A stretch of 64,000 nt of DNA from Lachnospiraceae bacterium AD3010. GTDB taxonomy: Bacteria; Bacillota; Clostridia; Lachnospirales; Lachnospiraceae. The stretch lies in NCBI GenBank assembly GCA_000622025.1, contig JHWU01000018.1:1-64000 (forward strand), in the 5' to 3' direction. Positions 43,773 through 53,014 of this stretch are shown here, piece by piece. The notes under the pieces are model-generated. The model had not been told where the DNA came from, searched no databases, and worked only from the letters and a program-made list of their open reading frames with translations. The stretch's first letter is position 1. Every line of letters starts with the position of its first letter. Made by a program: the position numbers and the translations under genes.

Positions 43773-43795
43773 TTCACTTATGACTTTCACTTATG
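43773..43795 (+). promoter_or_regulatory. Direct repeats upstream of the amidohydrolase operon
   Basis: TTCACTTATG occurs at 43773-43782 and 43786-43795, 13 bases apart. SARP-type regulators bind direct repeats with ~11-bp-scale spacing upstream of -35 boxes, so this is a reasonable site for the preceding response regulator. A TACAAT -10-like box follows at about 43831. Confidence 0.5.
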
Positions 43796-43959
43796 TTTTG
43801 TATTTAACGGACTTTTAACATTTTTTTAGGTACAATGTCTGTCATGTGTTGTAACTACGGCGAGGCTTTCCGACGCAGTAGATGGGAACATGGACAAGCC
43901 AGATGTGCAAGTAATTTTGTAACAGTTCCTAACTATTCGGAATAATGAAAGGAGCAGCT

Positions 43960-45630
43960 ATGAAGGCAGATATGATCATAAGGAACGCAAAAATCTTTAC
44001 ATCGGACAGGGACAGCCTGCTGGCCACAGCCCTTGCGGTAAAAGACGGTAAATTTGTATATGTGGGAGATGAAGCCGGCCTGTCGGATTATGAGGGAGAG
44101 GTTTCAGACCTTGGCGGCAGGTTCATCATGCCGGGGATCATCGACAGCCATGTGCATGTTACCATGCCCGTCGGATTTGAGTATAAGGATATGGGCGAGT
44201 ATATAGCATGTGACAGCAAGAAGGAGGCCCTTGACTTTATAGCTGATCATATTAAGAACTATCCGGGCAGGGAGAGCTACAATTTCCTCCTGGAGCGTGT
44301 TTTTCTGCATGGTGAAGAGATCACAAAGGAAGATCTTGATGCTGTCTGTGCCGACAGTGAGATCATGATACTGGAGGGTGAGGCACACAGCATATGGGCG
44401 AATTCCAAGCTTCTTGAGCGTCATGGCATTACGGATGATATCATCGATCCTGTACCGGGGCTCAGTTACTATGTGCGTAAGGATGGACATGTGACAGGAA
44501 ATATCTTTGAAGCGGCTGCGGAAACCCGCTTTCTGATCGATGGTGCGGAAAAGCTGACAGATGAGCAGATCGATGCCGCACTAAAGCGGTGGATCGATTT
44601 TTCCTTAAATACAGGGGTTGTGGCTGTCTTTGATGCCGGTATTCCGGAATGTAATGATTTTCATGAGAGAGTTTACAGACGATTAAAGAAAATGGATGAG
44701 GAAGGAGAGCTTCCTGTTTATATTGACGGCTGCTATGTGATCACACAGCCCCGCCAGGTGCCGGAGGCAATAAAAAAGCTTAAGAGCTTTAACAGTGAAT
44801 TTAATACGAAACACCTTAAGGTGCATACCTTAAAGATTTTCAATGACGGTACCTTAAAGATTGAAACGGCAGCACTTGTGACACCTTATGAAGATACCGG
44901 GGACAGGGGAACAGCTGCCTTCAATAAGGATCAGATCGCAGAGCTTCTTAAGCAGCTTAATGAGGCAGGGCTTGACCTGCACCTGCACACCGTCGGTGAA
45001 GGCGCATCCCGTAATGTACTTGACGGTGTGGAGCTGGCTAAGAAGGAGCTCGGGGATAAGTACCATGTGAAAGTCACCTGCGCACATCTTGAGATTCAGG
45101 ATGATGCGGATATTGAGCGTTTCGCAAAGCTGGGTGTCAACGCCAATTATACGCCCTGGTGGCATGCGGGAAACATGGGTGGAGATCCTTATAAGACCTG
45201 GTGCGAGCTGCTTGGTGAGGAGCGTGCGGGTAAGATGTACCGCTGTAAGTCGGTCTGGAAGACCGGTGCCAATGTCACATGGTCCAGCGATGATATCCAC
45301 TATGGTGATTTTAACAACTGGAGTCCGTACCTTGGCATGGAGGTTGGCATGACAAGGTGGATAAATGAGAAGACCAGAGCCGCCGAAACAGACTGGACCG
45401 TCAGAGCGAATCCTTCCGCAGATGAGCAAATGAGTATAGAAGAAATGATACTCGGATATACGATAAACGGAGCAAAGCAGCTTGGTATAGAAGATAACAA
45501 GGGCTCTATTGAAAAAGGCAAGGATGCTGATTTCCTTGTATTTGACACCGACCTCCTTACTGCAGAGCATGAGGGCTTCAGCTACAACAAGCCGACCGAT
45601 GTGTATTTTGCAGGCAAGAAAGTTAATTAA
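43960..45630 (+). CDS. YtcJ-like amidohydrolase (paralogue group A)
   Basis: About 556 residues of the amidohydrolase_3 family. Metal and catalytic motifs in order: PGIIDSHVHVTM (HxH ~65), the Lys of LKVHTLKIFNDGTLKI (~290), His in DLHLHTVGEGASR (~345), His in VTCAHLEIQDDADI and Asp in TWSSDDIHYGDF (~450). No signal peptide, so cytosolic. Related enzymes deformylate or deacylate N-substituted amides; the substrate here is unknown. ATG 43960 follows AAAGGAGCAGCT. It is closely similar to the genes at 53015 and 61448. Confidence 0.9.
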   Translation: MKADMIIRNAKIFTSDRDSLLATALAVKDGKFVYVGDEAGLSDYEGEVSDLGGRFIMPGIIDSHVHVTMPVGFEYKDMGEYIACDSKKEALDFIADHIKNYPGRESYNFLLERVFLHGEEITKEDLDAVCADSEIMILEGEAHSIWANSKLLERHGITDDIIDPVPGLSYYVRKDGHVTGNIFEAAAETRFLIDGAEKLTDEQIDAALKRWIDFSLNTGVVAVFDAGIPECNDFHERVYRRLKKMDEEGELPVYIDGCYVITQPRQVPEAIKKLKSFNSEFNTKHLKVHTLKIFNDGTLKIETAALVTPYEDTGDRGTAAFNKDQIAELLKQLNEAGLDLHLHTVGEGASRNVLDGVELAKKELGDKYHVKVTCAHLEIQDDADIERFAKLGVNANYTPWWHAGNMGGDPYKTWCELLGEERAGKMYRCKSVWKTGANVTWSSDDIHYGDFNNWSPYLGMEVGMTRWINEKTRAAETDWTVRANPSADEQMSIEEMILGYTINGAKQLGIEDNKGSIEKGKDADFLVFDTDLLTAEHEGFSYNKPTDVYFAGKKVN

Positions 45631-45743
45631 TATTACGAGAGGAGAACGGGATAGGTCAGGTACTACGGTTTACAGGCTCTGCCTGCAATTGAGACATACT
45701 TCGGTAAAGATAAATTAGATTCATCTGAAAGGAGATGCGAATA

Positions 45744-47387
45744 ATGAAAGGAAACATTGTGATCTACGGTAATATCTATACAGTTGATAAGAAAAAGCCC
45801 AAGGCTTCGGCACTTGCGATTTCTGACGGTAAGTTCGTCTATGTGGGCGACGAAGAGGGGGTAAAGGAATATATCGACAAGGACACGGAGGAGATCCGGT
45901 ATGATGAGGGTATCATTCTTCCGGGATTCGGAGAGGGACACGGTCATATCGCACCCGGAGGAACGGAAGCGCTGTTCTTTGTACATCTGAATCCCATGGG
46001 TACCTTAAAAGAACATCTTGCTGCTATAAAGAAGTTCATCCGGGAGCGTCCGGAGCTGGATGTTATTCAGGGCTCAGGCTTCATACCCACACCGGATATG
46101 GGACCAAACGGTCCCACTGCGGATCTGCTTAACGGCCTGACAGACAAACCGATCGTTCTTGCCGATATAGGTCATCATTCTTATTGGGTGAATCATGCCG
46201 CAATGGATCGTCTGGGAATCGACAAAAACACGCCGGATATAAGTGACGGAATAATCACCCGGGATGATCAGGGGAATCCCACCGGTTATTTCCGTGAGGG
46301 TGCCATGGATCTCTTAAAGGAGCTTACCGTGTTCTCGGTTGAGCAGTATAAGGAGGGATTCCTGCACTATCAGGAGGAATATCTGGCTCATGGAGAGACC
46401 CTGATCCTTGAACCCATCATCAACTGGGATACTACAGACAATGCCGCACTTGCCTGCCATGAGCTTGATATGGAAGGAAAGCTTAAAATGCATGTCTATG
46501 CCGCTTATCAGGTATTTCAGGCGGAAGGTCATGATACGATGGCAGAGATAGAACATGCGGCAAGCTTGAGAGAGAAGACTAAGGGACGCATGTTCGAGCT
46601 TAGCAATATCAAGATACAGATAGATGGTACGATGCCGGGGACACCTTCGACAGCATATATGAAGCAGCCTTACACAGATCCGTGGTCTGTCGAGCACGAG
46701 CATCATGGGCAGCTTCGCTTTGACATGGAAACCCTTATTAAAATATACAAAAAATCTCACGAGCTGGGATTTACGGTACACGCTCATGCCATAGGAGACG
46801 GGGCACTCTGCGTGGCTCTGGATGCCATAGAGAAGGCATTGGAGCAGACAGGATCCCATGATTACAGGGATGCCATAACTCACCTTCAGGTGGTAGACAG
46901 GGCGGATATCCCCCGTATGGCTAAACTGAATGTTATAGCTTCCACAGATCCCCACTGGTTTGATTTCGAGCCGGAATATTTTCAGATGATGGTCGCTGTT
47001 CTGGGCGAAGAACGTGCTGAAAATCAGCTTCCGATGAAGGCCTTCTTTGATGCCGGAGTTACGGTAACCTCTGCCAGCGATTATCCTGTCACCAATCCGG
47101 CCTATCCGCTTTCGGGCATACAGAAGGGTGTGATACGTCAGCTGCCCGGTCGTCCGGATACACTGCATAATGCGGGTGAGCGCGTTACTGTAGAACAGAT
47201 GATTGAAGCGACCACCATCAACGAGGCTTATCAGATGCTTTGTGATGACAGGCTGGGCAGTATCACGGTTGGCAAGGAGGCGGATCTTGTGGTACTTGGC
47301 GATGACATCACCACCTGCGATCCGGAGCATATCCAGGATGCGCCCGTGCTTGGAACCATGGTGGGCGGAGAGTGGGTTTACCGCTAA
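45744..47387 (+). CDS. YtcJ-like amidohydrolase (divergent member)
   Basis: About 547 residues. The HxH motif is LPGFGEGHGHIAPGG (~66). Other ligands lie in ELSNIKIQIDGTMPGTPST (Lys ~290), TVHAHAIGDGALC, AITHLQVVDRAD and TSASDYPVTNPAYP (Asp ~445). All metal-site positions are filled, so it should be active. It belongs to the usual YtcJ branch rather than the close paralogue group of its neighbours. AAAGGAGATGCGAATA precedes ATG 45744. It probably forms an operon with the preceding amidohydrolase gene, 113 bases upstream. Confidence 0.9.
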   Translation: MKGNIVIYGNIYTVDKKKPKASALAISDGKFVYVGDEEGVKEYIDKDTEEIRYDEGIILPGFGEGHGHIAPGGTEALFFVHLNPMGTLKEHLAAIKKFIRERPELDVIQGSGFIPTPDMGPNGPTADLLNGLTDKPIVLADIGHHSYWVNHAAMDRLGIDKNTPDISDGIITRDDQGNPTGYFREGAMDLLKELTVFSVEQYKEGFLHYQEEYLAHGETLILEPIINWDTTDNAALACHELDMEGKLKMHVYAAYQVFQAEGHDTMAEIEHAASLREKTKGRMFELSNIKIQIDGTMPGTPSTAYMKQPYTDPWSVEHEHHGQLRFDMETLIKIYKKSHELGFTVHAHAIGDGALCVALDAIEKALEQTGSHDYRDAITHLQVVDRADIPRMAKLNVIASTDPHWFDFEPEYFQMMVAVLGEERAENQLPMKAFFDAGVTVTSASDYPVTNPAYPLSGIQKGVIRQLPGRPDTLHNAGERVTVEQMIEATTINEAYQMLCDDRLGSITVGKEADLVVLGDDITTCDPEHIQDAPVLGTMVGGEWVYR

Positions 47388-47539
47388 TCTGTTCCCTCGG
47401 ATCTGCGAAACATATCCGATAGCGGTGATATTGAGCGGGTCTGTATTAAAGAAGAAAGGACATTGATGAAGTGAACCGGCAGAACCGGGCTGTTTACGGG
47501 GATTCCCTATGCAAAGCCCCGGTGGGCGAGCTTAGAGAT

Positions 47540-48139
47540 ATGACTACCCGATTTTCAAAGACATTGAAAATGTTGAGGACTGAAAGAGGGATCTCACAGA
47601 TACAGCTTGCGGAGCAGATGTTTGTCGATCGTTCCACTATCAGCCGGTGGGAAAGCGGCAACCGCATTCCGGATAACATGATTATCGCCCGGCTTGCCAA
47701 ACTGCTGGATGTGGATATAAATATCCTTTTGAATGCGGCAGCGGAGAGTGATGAGACTCCAAAGGTTATTATGGTGGATGATACAAAAATCATCCTAAAG
47801 GGCGGCATCCCCGTGTTGGAGGAGGTTCTCCCGAATGCCATGATCACCGGCTTCACACGTCCGTCTGAAGCCATAGAATACGCAAGAGCAAACCGTATCG
47901 CGCTGGCCTTTTTGGATATAGAGATCGGTAAGACCAGCGGACTTGATCTGTGCCGCACGCTGCTTGAGATCTACCCCCGGACGAATGTGGTGTTTCTCAC
48001 TGCTTATGCAGGATACGCCTTTGACGCATGGAGTACCGGGGCCTGCGGCTTCATGCACAAGCCCCTGACTTCCGAGGGTGTGAGGGAGCAGATTAAAAGG
48101 CTGCGATATCCTGTCTTGTCAGGAGACTTTGGAAAATGA
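47540..48139 (+). CDS. XRE helix-turn-helix / receiver-domain regulator
   Basis: About 199 residues with an unusual order: an N-terminal XRE DNA-binding domain (MLRTERGISQIQLAEQMFVD, RSTISRWESGNRIP) and then a C-terminal receiver (VIMVDDTKIILKGG; phospho-Asp in AFLDIEIGKTSG, ~125; FLTAYAGYAFD; FMHKPLTSEG). Ordinary response regulators carry the receiver first. ATG 47540 aligns with the start of its paralogue at 55083; a GTG at 47471 would add 23 residues. The stop overlaps the start of a sensor kinase gene (ATGA), so the two form a coupled signalling pair. Confidence 0.85.
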   Translation: MTTRFSKTLKMLRTERGISQIQLAEQMFVDRSTISRWESGNRIPDNMIIARLAKLLDVDINILLNAAAESDETPKVIMVDDTKIILKGGIPVLEEVLPNAMITGFTRPSEAIEYARANRIALAFLDIEIGKTSGLDLCRTLLEIYPRTNVVFLTAYAGYAFDAWSTGACGFMHKPLTSEGVREQIKRLRYPVLSGDFGK

Positions 48140-49395
48140 GCGAACAAATGATTTTTATCCGCGGATGCTTTTACGGAGCGACACTCCTGCTGATGGGTAT
48201 GGGACTTTGTATTGCCTTTATCATGCCGGGCATTGATAGCTGGAGTAAGCGTTTCTTCATGACCTTCTTCGGTCTTCTTTTTTTATGTTCCTGCTTTTCA
48301 CTCGTGGAAATGATTTACTATGGAATCCCGGGACAGGAGCGGATAGCGATCGTCGCAAATTTTTGGATGTCACTGTTCTCCGTTATACCTTTGCCTATGA
48401 TGACACTGTTTCTGCTGCGCTGTTGCGGTGAAAGCTGGCGGAAAAGCACGCTTTTTCATATCGTGTTCGCTTTGTTCGGTTTATATTTTATATTGCTGAT
48501 CATTGCCCAGTTCACCTCCGTTTTTTATTATGTGACACCGGACAACCTGTTTCACTTCGGAGCATGGTATCCGGTTATTATCATCCCCACGCTTGTAATC
48601 GAGCTGCTTAACCTCACAGGACTGATACGCAGACGGAATATACTGACGAAGAAGCAGTTTTATGCCATGCTGATCTCCATGCTCCCACTGACGATTGCTC
48701 TGATCATCCATTTATTCGTTGCTGCTTTTCCGTTCATTATTACCGGTATTGCCATATCAGCGATCTCAATGTATGGCATCGTGCTGTCGGATGAGATAGA
48801 ACAGCATTTTCGTCAGCAACAGGAAATCGCCCGTCAGAGTGCAGGCATCATGGCACTTCAAATGCGGCCGCACTTTATCCACAATACCCTGATGAGTATT
48901 TATTACCTCTGCCGACAGGATCCACTGGAGGCTCAGAGGGTCACACTGGATTTCAATACCTATCTTGAGAAAAACCTGACTGCTCTTGTCGGCGATGAAA
49001 CTATTCCCTTTTCTGAAGAACTGGAGCATACCAGAGCTTATCTTAATGTCGAACAGGCATTGTATGACGAGAATCTTTTCGTCGTTTATGATACACCGCA
49101 CACCGCTTTTCGTGTGCCTCCGCTGACATTGCAGCCTATCGTGGAGAATGCCGTAAAGCACGGTCTCGATCCTGATTCCGAACCACTCTGTATTTCCATT
49201 CAAACCAGGGAGACGGATTACGGCAGCGAGATTATCATTTCGGACAACGGTTCCGGCTTTGAGCCTGAAGATGACGACAAGCCGCATATAGCTCTTGCCA
49301 ATATCCGGCAGCGTCTGGAGTATATGTGCCATGGGAAAATGACGATCATGTCCCGCGAGGGTGGGGGAACGGTGGTCAGGCTGACTATACCCTGA
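48136..49395 (+). CDS. LytS-like sensor histidine kinase
   Basis: A 419-residue kinase. Six or seven membrane helices fill the first ~215 residues. The phosphoacceptor motif is LQMRPHFIHNTLMSIYYLCR (His ~246) and the ATP-binding domain has LQPIVENAVKHGLD (~335), ISDNGSGFEPEDDD and GGTVVRLTIP. All expected boxes are present. It overlaps the XRE-receiver gene by 4 bases. Its closest relative in the window is the kinase at 56213. It precedes an esterase gene whose promoter region holds inverted repeats. Confidence 0.9.
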   Translation: MSEQMIFIRGCFYGATLLLMGMGLCIAFIMPGIDSWSKRFFMTFFGLLFLCSCFSLVEMIYYGIPGQERIAIVANFWMSLFSVIPLPMMTLFLLRCCGESWRKSTLFHIVFALFGLYFILLIIAQFTSVFYYVTPDNLFHFGAWYPVIIIPTLVIELLNLTGLIRRRNILTKKQFYAMLISMLPLTIALIIHLFVAAFPFIITGIAISAISMYGIVLSDEIEQHFRQQQEIARQSAGIMALQMRPHFIHNTLMSIYYLCRQDPLEAQRVTLDFNTYLEKNLTALVGDETIPFSEELEHTRAYLNVEQALYDENLFVVYDTPHTAFRVPPLTLQPIVENAVKHGLDPDSEPLCISIQTRETDYGSEIIISDNGSGFEPEDDDKPHIALANIRQRLEYMCHGKMTIMSREGGGTVVRLTIP

Positions 49396-49415
49396 TCGAT
49401 AAACGTGACACTTTG

Positions 49416-49451
49416 GCACATGTGCTTATAACAGTAATGGAATTGTTATAA
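49416..49451 (+). promoter_or_regulatory. Inverted repeats in the esterase promoter region
   Basis: The palindrome GCACATGTGC (49416-49425) is followed immediately by TTATAACA (49426-49433) and its complement TGTTATAA (49444-49451), 10 bases apart. They sit 57-92 bases upstream of the esterase start, good candidates for operators of the XRE-receiver regulator encoded just upstream. Confidence 0.55.
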
Positions 49452-49507
49452 AATTATGGAAGTATCTTTAGGGAATAATCCGATTTGACCGGAAGGAGAA
49501 ATGAAGA

Positions 49508-51139
49508 ATGAGTGAAATCAAGGATTTAATGACACCGGGTCTGACCGAAGAGAAGCTTAAGGCTCTGAATGAGGCAAAGAAGAAGGTGAGGGCCGGATAC
49601 GGTGAGAATAAAAAGATCACTGACGACAGTTATGACAAGTCCCTTGCGGTGAAATGCGTCAATGGCACATTTGTAGGCAGAAAGACCGAAAATGTCATTG
49701 CGTATAAAGGCATCCCGTTTACAGGCAGACCGCCTGTCGGAGAGCTTCGCTGGAAAGCACCGGCGGAATACCTGCCGGATGAGGGCATATATGAAGCGTA
49801 TTACAATGGAAAAAGTCCCCTTCAGGGAGAGGATATCAGTGAAGGCGGATCGCTTTATTATCAGAGTGAGGATTGCCTGTATCTGAATATATGGAGGGCA
49901 GATGATGTAACGACCTTGAAGAAACCTGTCATGGTATGGATTCACGGTGGCGGCTATGCTATGGGAGGCACAGCCGATCCTCTGTATGACTGCCATAATC
50001 TCGTCATGGAAAATCCGGAGATTGTTTTCGTATCCATAGAGTACAGGGTCGGCATTTTCGGCTATATCCACTTATCTCATCTGCCGGATGGAAATGACTA
50101 TCCCGACGCGCAGAACTTAGGTCCCATGGATCAGATGATGGCACTGAAGTGGATACATGAGAACATCGCGGGGTTCGGCGGTGATCCCGATAATGTAACG
50201 ATCTTTGGCGAATCCGCCGGTGCGGGAAGCGTAACCACGCTTCCTTTGATCAAGGGTTCCCACAAATATATAAAGAGGGTGATCGCACAGAGCGGCGGGC
50301 CCTCCATCACGGTATCTACGGAGGAGGCAATCGCGTGTACGAACGAGGTGATGGAGATACTCGGCTGTAAGACCGTAGCTGATCTTAATAAGGTTGACGC
50401 ACAAAAGCTTTTGGAGGCTTCAGCGGTGACAGGACTGCGCATAGGTCCGGAAAGAGACGGAAACTATCTGCCGCTTGACCCGTATGAGGCGTATGCGAAT
50501 GGTGCTGTAAAGGATATAGAAATACTTCATGGCTGCAACAAGGATGAAATGAATTATTTTGTACATCTTATGGGACCCGAGCTTTTTGAAATGTGGTTTG
50601 CCGACCGTAAGACGAGAAGGATTGCCGGGCTCCCTGAAAAAGATAAAGAACGGATCGAAAGCTTCTGTGATAGCGTGGAGGGAGAAAACTACGAAAAAGG
50701 CAGTCGTCTGTTCAGCCAGCTATGGTTTAATGCGACGCATATCAGATTGTCTGAGGAGCAGACAAAGGCCGGGGGTAAGTCATACACCTATTACTTCACT
50801 CCGGAATCCACTTTACCGTATATGAAGTGCGGACATGCAACCGAGCTTGCATCCGTACTCAAACATCCGGAGGAAACTGTCTTTACCGGCAGGGCATATG
50901 ACGAGACCTTTTCAAAGACTATGCGGAAAATGTGGATTCAGTTTGCAAAGACAGGAGATCCATCACTTTCCGCGGAAATATCTCCGGACGGCAAGGCGCA
51001 TGAATGGCCGCTCTATGATCAGGAGAACAGGGAAGTAATGGTATTCGATGAGTTCAACATCCATCCGGAAAAGGAATCCGTGATCAGGATCATAGATTGG
51101 GATAATATTTATCCGCTGACCAAATATTTTTACCTTTAA
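49508..51139 (+). CDS. Type-B carboxylesterase (para-nitrobenzyl esterase-like)
   Basis: A 543-residue alpha/beta hydrolase. The oxyanion-hole motif is VMVWIHGGGYAMGG (~140), the nucleophile Ser ~236 is in IFGESAGAGSV, the acid lies near LHGCNKDEMNYF (~345) and the catalytic His is in KCGHATELASV (~440). The SEDCLYLNIWR motif is typical of the family. No signal peptide, so it acts inside the cell on imported or diffusing esters. GGAAGGAGAAATGAAGA precedes ATG 49508. It is adjacent to an amidohydrolase gene 56 bases downstream. An N-terminal extension of ~50 residues is unusual. Confidence 0.9.
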   Translation: MSEIKDLMTPGLTEEKLKALNEAKKKVRAGYGENKKITDDSYDKSLAVKCVNGTFVGRKTENVIAYKGIPFTGRPPVGELRWKAPAEYLPDEGIYEAYYNGKSPLQGEDISEGGSLYYQSEDCLYLNIWRADDVTTLKKPVMVWIHGGGYAMGGTADPLYDCHNLVMENPEIVFVSIEYRVGIFGYIHLSHLPDGNDYPDAQNLGPMDQMMALKWIHENIAGFGGDPDNVTIFGESAGAGSVTTLPLIKGSHKYIKRVIAQSGGPSITVSTEEAIACTNEVMEILGCKTVADLNKVDAQKLLEASAVTGLRIGPERDGNYLPLDPYEAYANGAVKDIEILHGCNKDEMNYFVHLMGPELFEMWFADRKTRRIAGLPEKDKERIESFCDSVEGENYEKGSRLFSQLWFNATHIRLSEEQTKAGGKSYTYYFTPESTLPYMKCGHATELASVLKHPEETVFTGRAYDETFSKTMRKMWIQFAKTGDPSLSAEISPDGKAHEWPLYDQENREVMVFDEFNIHPEKESVIRIIDWDNIYPLTKYFYL

Positions 51140-51195
51140 TTAGAGTTTGTTACGTTAATATGAAAGTATAAATAAAAGAAAGAGAGGTAGCAAGA

Positions 51196-52896
51196 ATGGC
51201 TCAGACCGCAGACAGGGTTTACAGAAACGCAAAAGTGTATTCCATTGCATTGGACGGAACGGAGACACATGCACAGGCGATCGCCATCAAGGACGGTAAA
51301 TTCGCATATGTTGGCGATGAGGCGGGAGTAAAGGCGTGGATCGGAGATAGCACGGAGGTTATCGATTGTAACGGAAAGAGCCTCATCCCCGGTCTTGGAG
51401 ATGCACATATGCATCTTGCTCATGCCGCAAAAAAATTCGCAACCTGCAGTTTCAGCTCTATTGTGCCGGATCCCAATAAGGACACTCCCGAGGGTGTGAT
51501 AAAGAGGCTTCAGGACATATTGGGAGCTTATGTCGATGAACACAAGGACGCCGGAGTGATCAGGGGACTTGGATGGGACAGAACATGGTTTTCGGGAGGT
51601 CTTCAGGGTATCGTGAGACCGTTCACGAGACATGATATTGACGTGGTCGTACCGGATAAACCGGCTGTTCTGATGTCGTACTGTGGACACAGGGTCCTAT
51701 TAAATACAAAGGCACTTGAAGCCGCCGGTGTCAATAAGGATACGGATGATCATAACGGGCTGATCGTAAAGGAAGCAGACGGGAGTCCCAGCGGCTATAT
51801 AAAGGAGCCTGTTGCCTTTCTTCCCATAATCGACAGTATTCCGGGCTATGATTTCTCGCCGGAGGAACACAGGGATTCTCTGAAGCAGTGCATTGATATG
51901 TTTAACGAAACCGGGCATACGCTGATGTGCGACTGTCAGCAGGGTGCATCTTATCCGGTTCTGACGGAAATGGCAAAAAACGGAGAATTAACCGTCAGGG
52001 TTTCCGGTGTTCATAATGTCAACGATGCGACAAGACAGGAAGATATGGAAAGGGCACTTGCCAACCGCACAAAGTTTGATGTTGGAGACCTGTTTACCGT
52101 AAATACGGTAAAATACTTCGCGGATGGTCAGTTTTCAATGATCGAGCTCTATGCGGACACTTCGGTAAACCATAAGCCGGGCACAAGAGAACCGCTTTTA
52201 TGGGATGAAGAGCATCTGAAGGAGTCCATGGCGTTAGCCAACAAAGAAGGCTTCAATATACATACTCATGCCATGGGAAGCTATGCTATCCACAAAGTGA
52301 TCGACTGCTATGAGAACGCGCAGAAGCTGTATCCGGACCCCAATATCAGAAATATAATAGCGCATTGCACGTTTATTGATCCGCCGGACAGGGTACGTAT
52401 GGGCAGGAACCATATCATCGCCAGCAATCAGCCGGCATGGTTCAATGATAATCCTACCGAAGAGCCGATCATGGTCGCTGACTGGGGCGAGGATGTCGTC
52501 AGAAATACTTATCCCAGTAAGTCACTGATCGACAACGGTGTGGTGTGTGCTTACGGATCGGATTTCTTTGTCAGTCCCTCCTATGGTATTACGGGTATCC
52601 AGGTGGCTATGACGAGAAGACATGTCAGGATAGATCCGACTTATGAGCTGTTCAAGGATGTTCCGGCTGCCTTGCCGGAGGAATGTGTCAGCCTTAAGGA
52701 AGCCCTTCAGGCTCATACGATCCACCCCGCCTATCAGGCGCATCTTGAAAATATAACAGGCTCCATCGAGGTTGGAAAATCGGCGGAGCTGGTCGTTTTG
52801 GACAGTGACATCGAAACCGTTCCTGTGGAAAATATTCAGGATATTAAGGTGCTTGAAACCGTGTTTAAGGGCAAAACAGTATTCAAAAAAGCCTGA
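51196..52896 (+). CDS. YtcJ-like amidohydrolase (divergent member)
   Basis: A 566-residue amidohydrolase_3 protein. Metal-site motifs are PGLGDAHMHLAHA (HxH ~73), FTVNTVKYFADGQFSM (Lys ~305), NIHTHAMGSYAIH (~355), IAHCTFIDPPDRV and AYGSDFFVSPSYG (Asp ~455). It is clearly a different subgroup from the close paralogues at 43960, 53015 and 61448. AAAGAGAGGTAGCAAGA precedes the start. It is transcribed with the upstream esterase and probably the next amidohydrolase. Cytosolic; substrate unknown. Confidence 0.9.
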   Translation: MAQTADRVYRNAKVYSIALDGTETHAQAIAIKDGKFAYVGDEAGVKAWIGDSTEVIDCNGKSLIPGLGDAHMHLAHAAKKFATCSFSSIVPDPNKDTPEGVIKRLQDILGAYVDEHKDAGVIRGLGWDRTWFSGGLQGIVRPFTRHDIDVVVPDKPAVLMSYCGHRVLLNTKALEAAGVNKDTDDHNGLIVKEADGSPSGYIKEPVAFLPIIDSIPGYDFSPEEHRDSLKQCIDMFNETGHTLMCDCQQGASYPVLTEMAKNGELTVRVSGVHNVNDATRQEDMERALANRTKFDVGDLFTVNTVKYFADGQFSMIELYADTSVNHKPGTREPLLWDEEHLKESMALANKEGFNIHTHAMGSYAIHKVIDCYENAQKLYPDPNIRNIIAHCTFIDPPDRVRMGRNHIIASNQPAWFNDNPTEEPIMVADWGEDVVRNTYPSKSLIDNGVVCAYGSDFFVSPSYGITGIQVAMTRRHVRIDPTYELFKDVPAALPEECVSLKEALQAHTIHPAYQAHLENITGSIEVGKSAELVVLDSDIETVPVENIQDIKVLETVFKGKTVFKKA

Positions 52897-53014
52897 CAGA
52901 CTGAACTGTCAAAATATACCTGTTTTAGACGGTTACGGTATCAGCATACGAACGGATCAGGTCAGATATAAACCAGTGTTTATAGAGGAGAAAATAAGTG
53001 AAGGGATAACGAAT

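Noticed and set aside
44854-45570. 238-codon minus-strand frame opposite an amidohydrolase
   Set aside because: Antisense shadow caused by codon bias of the real gene.
46314-47330. Long minus-strand frame (338 codons) opposite an amidohydrolase gene
   Set aside because: It is fully antisense to a gene with all catalytic motifs and good ribosome binding site; its translation is Leu/Ile/Arg/Cys-rich with no recognisable domain.
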